Shown here: piece after piece, positions 12,261 through 21,643 of the stretch
Numbering within the stretch: position 1 is the stretch's first letter
Layout of the letters: each line of letters begins with the position of its first letter
Source of the DNA: Bisporella sp. PMI_857
Lineage: Eukaryota > Ascomycota > Leotiomycetes > Helotiales > Helotiaceae
DNA length: 64,000 nucleotides
Direction: 5' to 3'
Assembly (NCBI GenBank): GCA_021307315.1
Contig: JAJSPD010000044.1
Span: 310,001 to 374,000 of the forward strand
Made by a program: the position numbers and the translations under genes
The notes under the pieces: generated by a model
What the model was told of the DNA's origin: nothing
The model's database searches: none
Seen by the model: only the letters and a program-made list of their open reading frames with translations

Positions 12261-12835
12261 CTTGCTATTGCGGTCTATGAGGGGGCAGGACTTGTTTGAA
12301 AAAGGCGAGGTATAAGAGGTGACGGTGGCTTCATTTATAGCAAGTTGGTACCCTGAATGATTCAGTTGGATCTGAAGTATCCATTTTACTGAATGTAGAA
12401 ATATGCGTAAAGGCTTTGATTATGTCGAAATGATCGTTTATGGTGACATCTAGGGAGCACGTTTCTTGCACATGTTCTCATTTATCAGCAAATATGACAG
12501 AATATGACGGGTAATATATGTGGCGCCACGTTCCCTACCCACGTTGACAATATGCCATTGGCCAATACTTTCACATTCTACATTTAAAGAGTTGAACTAC
12601 TGCTTTTTTTTCAATCGCAGCGGTAGTTCCTTACGCCATCACTTTCAAGAAGGTGGGTGTATTGGCCTGAACCCAAGCACTGGTATATGAAGAGTCATTA
12701 GAACAAAACTTCTATCGGAGCAATTCCTGCTTTTTCTAGGTTCGACACGTATGAGTATAATTGCACCAAACGCATTATCAAGAAACGCCATGAAAGTGCA
12801 TCTTAAAAGAAACCATCCAATTACTATCTCTTCAA
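12261..12835. other. intergenic, nothing recognised
   Basis: Lies between the small unknown gene and the 3' end of the prenyltransferase gene. No coding or repeat signal seen. Confidence 0.4.
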
Positions 12836-14502
12836 CTATATATTCCCAAGCTTTGGAGAATAATACATCGTTATATAAGCCCCCCTACCTTCGTTATATG
12901 CAAAAGAAACATATGTATGTCTTCCGACCTCAGTCTCAAGCTCCGAATTACCACTGCTCCTTCATCAGCACAATCATGAATCCAGCTCTTCCTCGCGACT
13001 CACCAAAGCTCAGCAAATCCATTCGAGTAATCCTTCATATGCTCCCAGTTCTCAGAGTCAAAGAAGCGCTTTAGCCGCTGGCAAACGTCCCCATCATTGT
13101 TGGCATAATGCCAGAGTGGGACGTAAAACTTGATGCTGGGAAGCTATGATTCACACGGGTTAGTCTAACCGTAAGAAACCCCAATGTTCTGCTTAACTTG
13201 CCTCTTCTCCTCTAACCATCTCAAAGCTGAAAATCAAGCCCGCGGTTCTGGCATCCTTTCTGGCGACGTCCTCTGTCGAGCCATCCCAGTCCTCGGGCAG
13301 CCCAAATACCGCTTGGTAGAAGCGCGTCAAGGCGCTCATTTCGTTTTCAGACGGGGCTTGTTTTCCGCGTTAATTGATTTCCTTTCGTGGGGTGTTTCAT
13401 CGGGGTAATATTTACTGATTCGGCCGCCGATGGTATAGAATTCCTTGACGTGGGCAAAGCTGGGATCGTAGGTTCGGCCGTAGATCTTCACGCGGGCTTT
13501 TGGGGAGTTGGTGCAGTCGAAGGCTAGAGCGGGTCTCCGTTAGACCGCGACCCTCACTTAACCCTATTGAGGAGAAACGGTAATGAAGAATATTGTATTT
13601 TGTGGAGGTGATACACTGACCCATGAATATGATAGTGAACCCTTGGACCTCGACTATCTTTCCTGCCAACATGTTTTGTATGCCTGATAGTTGTCAGCCT
13701 CATGAAGGTGAATGAGAAAGTAACCGGGGAGATTAGGCCCCGTTTTGGCGGCGCGTACTCTCAAACCCGCCATCTCTGGGAGCAACGAAATCCTCGATTT
13801 TCCGGAGCGCTGGGAAGAGTGCTCTCCCGGGTTCGGGGGATTCTCTCAGCTCTAGCTTGCGAATGGTAGAGAAGACAATGGTTGAGGGAGATGTCTTCGT
13901 GAGGAGCGCTTGTCGATACGGAAACAGGTAAGCTTTCAGGATCGGGTTGAATATCTCGGGGGTAAGATCGAAAGCCAAATAGCATGTTTGCATAGTTCTC
14001 TATGGAGAAACATTACTGATTACTCATAAACATATATACGGCTCTAGCGGCGGCTACAGAAAATACTCGCCTTTCCAGTGATCTCCTGAATCTTCTCAAC
14101 ATCGTTGGCTTCAGTGATAAAAATCTCTGAGGTGAAGGAATCCCACCATTTGGTGTCCAGCGTACTACAGAACCAGGGGATGACCTTTGCAACTAGAGAT
14201 GATGGACAGTTCTGATTCAACATATCTACAGTAGTACCTGCCTTTGGCCCAATGGGCTCGATTCCAAAACGTACGGTGGTCCTCGTGTCTTGAACGTTCC
14301 GCGATGCTTCGAATGGGGAGCCAGTATGTGTCATACGAGAGGTCCACGTTTTGGAACCTCCATTCTGGGCAAGAAGTAGGGCTTGATAAAACTCGAGATA
14401 TTTCAATCGTAAAGGGAGGGGATAGCCTGATTGCGTCATCAATGTGGTGAGAAGCTGGGCCGGCTCCTCGAGGATGACTGCTTGGGAATGGTTCCTAGCC
14501 AT
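12836..14502 (-). CDS. DMATS-type aromatic prenyltransferase
   Basis: A complete fungal prenyltransferase of the dimethylallyltryptophan synthase family, which transfers an isoprenyl group to an indole or tryptophan-derived acceptor in secondary metabolism. Seven exons: 14502-14071, 13999-13759, 13683-13621, 13523-13416, 13356-13202, 13143-13004, 12953-12836; all phases agree and yield 418 residues, normal for the family. Conserved strands can be read in order: GSPFEASRN, VRFGIEPIGPKAGT, CYLAFDLTPE, LKAYLFPYRQAL, AFDCTNSPKARVKIYGRT, EFYTIGGRI, YQAVFGLPEDW, IKFYVPLWHYANND, HTYVSFAY and a YITMYYSPKLG end. The basic and tyrosine shield residues (R of VRF, K of LKAY, K of RVKIY, K and Y of IKFY) are retained. 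Introns 1 and 5 are predicted GC-AG introns (AAG/GCGAGT and GAG/GCAAGT). No PKS or NRPS gene lies in the window. Confidence 0.9.
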
Positions 14503-15594
14503 TTTTAGAGGGGTTACAAACTATGTAAGTAAGAGGATAAGAATTGATTTTGCTAGCTGACCTCGTGGTTTTATAGCCCTCCTTGAGTTCTACGACAGTT
14601 GGCGAAGTGGCTAATCGATAGTTTACAGGCAAATAACCCACAAATACGGAGAAGGGACGCATCATCCAAGCCCTAAAGAGAGTATTAGGGGCGTAAGTCC
14701 TCCATTGACGACTATTGGGCTAAACGATACGAAGATCCCCAAGTTCCAAATGTGGTCAATGTTCCGACGTATGTGATCCTTAATCATACTTAATCCTGTG
14801 AGTTTCCAGCCAAGAGATCTTCTTACGGATCCTTCGGTTGGTAAGATCTACATTCGATCAATTTATTGCCTGGTACGTTGGCGGCGCAGAAAAATAGGCT
14901 GCAAGACATTCTTTTCCTATTTTCTGGGGAACAATTAGCTTCTAGTGTATTGTTGGCCTGCGACACCTATTTTCTCATCTGCTTTGACAGCCCCGACAGT
15001 CGATGATTAATCGGATCACAACAAGAGTTCTGCAAATCAAACGTCCCCCCAATCAATTCATTGTCTTTCTTCCCAAACGAGATTACCGCTGCGCTCGCCG
15101 TTCCCAATCTTGACAGCCACATGGTCCTTCTTGTTGGATACCATGTTAAGTAGTCTATAGCCACGTGACTGAAAAATAGAATTTGTGTGAAAGAAGCCGA
15201 ACCCAAACTGAGGTATTTCACAGGAATGCTTTTAAAAGCAGCGAAAAAACTTCGAGTATTGTTATGCAAGTGTAAATTACCACGGTTTTGGTCATGCTTT
15301 TTAATGCCATAATAATTATAATGTCTTCAAACCTAATAGCTAACGCCGCCTTATGTTTGATTTGTGCTTCTCTTGTTTCTATCCGTCTATCCGTCTATTT
15401 CTCTGCCATGATAAAGTTCGTTCAGATCTTTTCATTAACACCGACTCCTGTTTCATCTGATATGCTGTTGTCTCATTATCGACAGCTCCTCTTCTGCTCA
15501 TCATTCCTTATAAACGCGGTATCTCGATCCTGCATAGAGCCTTTGATGATCACATCATTCCGTTCGCGCCTCCATTCATCTCCGCTTCCCTCTC
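14503..15594. other. 1.1-kb spacer, nothing recognised
   Basis: Upstream region of the prenyltransferase gene. A 100-codon minus-strand frame at 14967-15269 shows no domain or signal peptide and was not called. Confidence 0.4.
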
Positions 15595-15987
15595 TCATCC
15601 CTTCCCCTTGACGTTCGGCGCAGGAAACAAATCGACGATCCAATCACCGTGCGGGTTACAAGTCTGACAGTCCTCCTTCTTGATCGTCGCATGCTTATAC
15701 TTGAAATGGCATGACTCGCCTGCGTTTCTTAAATAACATTCTTTTCGGACTTCGTGGCAGAATATTCTAGGACCCTCATCTATGGCCGACGTTGTGCGAG
15801 AACGGGATGCAGATGTTGCGTGGTGGACGTCTATTGATATACACATTATTTGGCTTGTTAACGGGCCTAGGGCCTTGTGGTCGAAAACGGTTGTATTTTG
15901 GATTGATTGCGGACTCGACGTGAATATGATGAGGCTTGGGTGGTTGTTGATTAGGATCGAGCGGTATATGTGGGATACAAGAGACAA
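15595..15987 (-). CDS. possible small cysteine-containing protein, weak call
   Basis: A minus-strand frame ends at 15595. The only internal ATG gives an 83-residue peptide (MCISIDVHHATSASRSR onward) with a cysteine cluster (FCHEVRKEC, ESCHF, EDCQTCNPHGDW). Such spacing recalls small secreted proteins of plant-associated fungi. A strongly hydrophobic, signal-like stretch is encoded just upstream in another frame, but I could not join the two with a valid intron and that stretch has no ATG. May be a decayed or mis-modelled gene. Confidence 0.25.
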   Translation of the reverse strand: MSLVSHIYRSILINNHPSLIIFTSSPQSIQNTTVFDHKALGPLTSQIMCISIDVHHATSASRSRTTSAIDEGPRIFCHEVRKECYLRNAGESCHFKYKHATIKKEDCQTCNPHGDWIVDLFPAPNVKGKG

Positions 15988-16761
15988 AGAACGCGCAGTG
16001 TAACACGTAATATGAGACCGAAAAAAAAAGAAAGAAGAAGAAGGATGTTTTAAATAAAAGCAAGAATTGTGTGATTGTCTTGATTGAGATGATTGTTCCG
16101 GTTAATGAAAACACTTAAAGGCGGTTCTGAAAGGCGTGATTGTCAAAGACTATCAAAAGTATTGTGCATACATGAATCGGCTCTGTAGAAATCGAATAGG
16201 ATATTTATTCTCTCTTCAGAAACCTCACTTGAGGTGCTCTGGTGACGCTCGAGGAGCCTGATATTGACTCATGGTGATGGTGGTGCTTGTGGTACGAAAC
16301 TCAGCCACAACAGGCTGATTGCAGTATCACGAGAACAAACCCACCTCAACATACCTATGCAAAACGTGAACACAAATATCATGTGAGAGATCTATAGATA
16401 TCATATGCGCTTTTCATTACCAAGACCATCGCTGTTAAAATGGTCCTTGTTGCTGTTTCGCCTCTGGGGCACTTCCTGTGTACAAAATATACCCCTATCC
16501 TATTCCCCAACTCACCATGCATAAGTATTGTTGATACCCAGCGCTTTCAGCCCAACATCAAGAATTATATAAGCGCGATCAAGGTATCCGCAAAATCAAG
16601 TCTGCATGGATCAATAACCAGGCTATGCCAAACGCCGTATCCCATAACCTAATCCAGTCCCAGATACGGCGAGAACGCCGTAAAAATGCATGTGCTAAAG
16701 TCTCTCCTGTGTTCGGTGGCGTTGGGATAAAATGCCGTTGCCCCCCTTCATATGTACTATC
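15988..16761. other. intergenic, nothing recognised
   Basis: Holds a poly-A run near 16021 and no convincing coding sequence on either strand. Confidence 0.35.
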
Positions 16762-17871
16762 TCAATCACTGTCTGTGTCTGGGTTTGCAATATACAGTCG
16801 TCCGTGCGACATCGTCATCGTGCGATCTCGCTCATCTACACTGCCTCTCCTCCTTAGCTCTTCAGGATTCCGTACGCTCTTCTCGCGCGTAACGGTCGAT
16901 ATAAGTAGGCTATTGCTAGCAAGACGTGCTGCATCTTTCGAGTCCAGTTCTCCCACGTGGTCTGCACGCTCTCCGCTGCTACCGCTACCTACACTTTGTG
17001 AACCGTCCCTTGTGCCGTTATCGGTTGCTGTAAAATAGTCCTGCGTCTTTTGATGTACGCCGGGCACTGGCGTTTCTCCTGCTTCGATAAGATCTGACAG
17101 AGAATCTGGAGGAGAATGTCCAGAACTCCATTTGCCAGCCACAGAACTTGCGTTTGATTGTCGTGAGTAGGTGAGACCTCGTCTGCCACTACCAATGCTG
17201 CTCCGTCCACTGCCAGTTCTTCGGTGGTGGACGTACGGCCCTCGCCCACTATCTGCGTCATCATCCGAATCATTGCCTTCTACTTCACTGGCACTTAAAC
17301 GCATCGGCACACCTCCTAGCCCTCCCACTAGATCTCCTGGGCTGTAGCCCACCAATCCGGCCTTGCCACCATGCCTTATCTTCGCTGTGACTCTGCCGCT
17401 GCTTGCCAAACCCCCAGATCCGCTGGTCGATGTACGTCCTGCGCCTGTGACCTCTCTCGCAGCTCTTATTTTTGCCGCCTTTTGTGCTGCTACTAATCGT
17501 GGATCTTCGTGCTGTGCCCGATCGCACCATACCGTCGCTTTTTGTTTTCGCATAAGCGCCACATAGCTTGTTGGTGATCCTCCGCCGGATCTTGAAGATG
17601 TTGAACGGCGCAAGTCTTGAGATCCTTGTCGGATGGGCAATGGACCGTTACCGCTGCTGGCCACAGTCGAGAAGGTTCCCTGGGACGGGGTCCTTCGAGA
17701 GTTATAAGATTGTATCTGCATGTTGTACTGCTGCGGCTGTTGTTGAGGAGGGTATTGAATTGTTGGGAAGATGTTTGAGGAGGTGGTGCGAGAGCGGCTA
17801 TGTGCATATACATTTGGTTGAGGAGAATACCCCGATGGCATAGGTTTCCTTCTTGGAATGTCGGCCATCAT
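16762..17871 (-). CDS. basic Ser/Gly-rich protein of unknown function
   Basis: Single-exon gene of 369 residues, starting MMADIPRRKPMPSGYSP. A Gln/Tyr/Ser-rich N-terminus is followed by a short conserved-looking helical core (YVALMRKQKATVWCDRAQ then HEDPRLVAAQKAAKIRAARE), then Gly/Ser/Arg-rich low complexity with an acidic DSDDDADSG patch and a SYSRQSNASS-type serine tail. No signal peptide or transmembrane segment. I have the impression that the LMRKQKATVWCDRAQ core is shared by filamentous ascomycetes, but I cannot name it. The long upstream region suggests an extended leader. Confidence 0.8.
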   Translation of the reverse strand: MMADIPRRKPMPSGYSPQPNVYAHSRSRTTSSNIFPTIQYPPQQQPQQYNMQIQSYNSRRTPSQGTFSTVASSGNGPLPIRQGSQDLRRSTSSRSGGGSPTSYVALMRKQKATVWCDRAQHEDPRLVAAQKAAKIRAAREVTGAGRTSTSGSGGLASSGRVTAKIRHGGKAGLVGYSPGDLVGGLGGVPMRLSASEVEGNDSDDDADSGRGPYVHHRRTGSGRSSIGSGRRGLTYSRQSNASSVAGKWSSGHSPPDSLSDLIEAGETPVPGVHQKTQDYFTATDNGTRDGSQSVGSGSSGERADHVGELDSKDAARLASNSLLISTVTREKSVRNPEELRRRGSVDERDRTMTMSHGRLYIANPDTDSD

Positions 17872-20800
17872 GATGGTCGTTTTGTGATTGTGTAAAACAA
17901 CGCCGCAAATTCAAGCAACGTGAGTGTTTCACGATCTGTTGATGGCGCTGCAAAGACTCAACGTAATTCAGGTTGCCAGAGGTTCTGAGCTATTTGGTGA
18001 TGTCCTAGATGTCGGGACAATCTGCCGATAAGGTTGGTGGGTAGAGGAAGTAGCTTCGTCTTGATGTTCCAAGGCCCGGGCGAGCAATTAAGCAAATTGA
18101 TGGTCTGCCAGGGTGGGATGCAATTCGAGCTCGATCAATTGAGCAGTGAGAGCGAGGTTGATGTAGGAATTGAGGCTAGAGAAAGGGCTTAGGAAGAGAG
18201 AGTCGATATTGTAGAGCAGACGGGGGGGGGAAGGGGGATAGGCAGAGATGGTAGGTGTGGGAGGAAGTCGGCGGTAGTTGTGGTATGGTATGGGATGGGA
18301 TGGTAGTATAGTACGGTACGGTGCTGTCACCATGTACTAAGCAATCTTTGACGTTAGCGCGTGCACGCAAAGTAAGCGGGTGGGGTCTGGAAGATACCAG
18401 CACGCCAGCCCAGCAACACCACCTGTGAAAGACAAAGAAAACCCCAACCTTTTTGATTTTACACCGAGAGGAGAAGACCAAAGCTAAATGAACCAGCTAC
18501 AAACGCGGAATAGCAATGATGGATTGGGGGATGTAAAGAATTGACGGCACAGATAGTGGGCTTGGTCTGGGTTGAGAAGAAACCGCGCAAAGTCAGTTAA
18601 CTAGTAGTAGTGTAGTGCAATGCTTGTAGAGCTGAGAGCTGAGCGGAGAGGGGAGAGAGAGAGAGAGAGAGAGGAAATAACACAACAGAAGAGGCAAAAC
18701 TATTTCAAACACAAAATAGAATGGAGGGTCTCACGAAATTCTGAATCAGCGGTTGCTGAGGAGAGCAAGTGAGGAGTCCTTGATCTATTGGATTGGATCT
18801 CACAGTCCAGTCCAGTACGACGGCGTTATCTGCACGCGGTATGCAGGCGCTCAGGGCTTCAGCTGAGGAGAGGATCGCGCGTATCTTCCTCTTTTTTTTT
18901 TTTGGCTCGTGGTGCGGGTAACCTAAGAGACGCAAGGTGTAAGGGTTGCAACAACGAACAAGAAAGAGTTTATTATTTGTGTGAGTCGAGCGTCCGGCAA
19001 GGAATTATTTATATGTGTGTGCATACAGTAAGTACAATTGGGATGTGTAGCTGTTGCAGAGAATATCGAAATCTTTTCGAAACGGGCGTCTTTTATGTGA
19101 AGAAATCAAACCCCCCTTGGGTTTAAAACCGAACAGCCAGCGTGCGAGATAAAGTTGGCTTTCAGCAGGCAACTTTCAAGGTTTGGTAGTTCACGTCATC
19201 CGGGTTTGAGGATATACTTGAGCTATTAAGGGTACAGGAACACACACACTTGTCCTAACAAAGTATGGCTTGATCTCCATCGCGTTACCAGGAAATACCC
19301 ATTTCGATCATAGACCTTCCAATCCGAGCCTCTCTTGTGGATTCCATCCCGGCGGTTCGAATCAATTGGGAATGGTGGATGAATAAGAGTAAAGAAACAG
19401 AGTTCGACAGCCTCACCCATCTCCAAAATGTACGAACGTGGTGTATCGTATAGACTCAAATACCCGTAATCGTTGGGGTTGCTGTGCTGTACATGTTGAT
19501 GCTATAATAGGGATTGGATGGTTACATATGCCATATTGCGCGCTTCTCAAAAGTTCGTGTTCCAAGACATCTCTCTGCCCACCGCGACTCGGCCTCCCCG
19601 CAGGTGCCCACCCAGCAACTCACGAACGGCCCTGGGAAGCACCATTAATGACATACCAACCGAGTCAGCGCACATGCACTCGATACTGTACTGTGCTGTA
19701 AAAGAATGTTGAGGATAATCGGCAATGCATCGTTTGCATGAACCGCTGCTCAACCTCACACATCGCTTGGCCATTCTACCTATACCCCGCGCTTAGACCA
19801 GGGCAGCTTTCCGGGTTGATTATGCAATAGTAACGGCTTGTTATTGCTTCAAAATCCAGTTTCTGTACCTGTGAACCAACTTTCGCACCTCTGTTACCCA
19901 TTCTCCATCGAATTTCCCCAGACCGAATTGTTTATTTTTCGATGCTCATGACGACAAAGAATATGCTTTTTCAGGAGCAGTCGATCATTTACGTCACTGG
20001 TTCGTCGGGTAGCCTCCATATCCCTGAGAACGAGAGATCATTATGCTGACTTAAATATCTGGCACCAACCCAACTTTTACGGCGGGCAGCTTCTGGCTAA
20101 TGCAGTGTCGGCCCGAATTACTTTCTTTTCCCGGCCCGGCTGCCAAGCCCGACCCCCGCCCGGAACAAAAGAACGGAAACGGATTACACTCGCTCAAATG
20201 TATTGTATGGGTTCTCATGGGGAGGGGGTTAGAACCCTCACCCCTCTCCTCCCCTCCCATGGCGTTTCGCTACAAGCATGATGAGATATATGCGCGCTGG
20301 AAGCACCTTCATCACCTGCAGTGATTACAATGCAACAGGTTCTACGCTGCACACACCGACTCTCTGCGTTGTTACGCCTCGATCTTGGATAGCGTTTGTC
20401 ACTGCCGTCTCGATCTCGATCACTAAAAAAAGCACTACCACACCAAAGATGCATGATCAAAAAGACATGCTTCCTTGCTGACCCATGCCTTAGACCTACA
20501 ATCTTTGTAGGATGCACGCCAGTAAATACTGACACAGCCAGCTGCGAGGAGGTCAGCCAAGACACGTGGCATTCAATATTGGCGTGCAGCGGATAGAGAT
20601 CCGCAGATTAATGTCTCACAACGTGGTCACCACACTTTCGACCATTGGAATTGCGTGCAGTCGCGGTGGCTTTGAGGACGCGACAGAAGCAAGTTCGTCT
20701 GCCGATCTGTTTACTGTAAATGTTTGGTGCTAGTCACGTGTTTCTACTTAACATTGACCAATCCGATAGTGTGTTGATTAGATTGCAGTGTGAGGTCGAC

Positions 20801-21643
20801 TGCATATCCTGTAATTCAGACCTTTATGATTGACATAACATCTAGACGGTGCCTTTTCCAAAAAGCACTTGCCGTTTGTATGAGCCGACAACGTGTGAGC
20901 CATCTTGAATATGATTCTGAAGTACGGAGTCGACAGAGGATGCTAGTTCTGTCGTCTTGCTCATCTTTGCTTCTACATATGGTATTTATACTTCTAGCGC
21001 TTTATAATTGCAGAGCTGTAAGCTATTTAACATCATGTTAGTGAAGCGTGAACAAAGATTATGCATCATTTTCTAAGGAAACAGTTTATCAATATACCAA
21101 GAATGTAACATCATAATAACACAACAGTGATGAGATAGCTCTCGTTTAGTATTTATTGCCTCTTATATTACATAGCATTGTTCGTCAGCATGAATTCAAA
21201 GTCGACTAGTTGCCGTCGTTGGTCATATTCTACTGCTTTGCTTGACATAAAAACAAGCACTAATTAAGGAGTCAATATCTGAACAGATCGCATTTATCAA
21301 TCGAAACGATTCCTTCCTTCGTAGCTTAGTCTTGCAGTCGTTCATGTATCTGCTGAAAGTGAACTGTTATATTCACTCTTATTTGAGGGTATCATGACTC
21401 ACATTGAGGATGTCGCCCTTAAGGGAAAGTTCTTAACAAGTCCTGAGTTTGTAGATTCATGATTTCTCTACGCACTCACACTCACACTGTCGTCTGTTGG
21501 GCTCTAGGCACAGTCTTTGGTCTATTTATACAGTGAGCTATGGCTCGCCTTTGGACCATTTGGTACATTCTAATTCTCACAAGCGACCTTCGGCCAGCTT
21601 CAATATATACCCACTACCAAATGACGCTCAATACATTATTCTA
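17872..21643. other. 3.8-kb gene-free region
   Basis: Upstream of two divergent genes. It contains a G-run at about 18223, a (GA)n microsatellite at about 18654-18672 and a T-run at about 18891-18903. Several open frames of 60-115 codons occur on both strands, all without domain, signal peptide or plausible splice partners. Confidence 0.45.
18654..18672. repeat. (GA)n microsatellite
   Basis: Uninterrupted GA dinucleotide run in the long leader/promoter region of the basic Ser/Gly-rich gene. Confidence 0.8.

Noticed and set aside
15776..16114. Hydrophobic signal-like minus-strand frame
   Set aside because: No ATG start in frame and no valid intron joining it to the cysteine-containing frame downstream.
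19345..19370. GGTTCGAATC-like motif as a tRNA T-arm
   Set aside because: Flanking stems do not pair and no A-box lies at the right distance.
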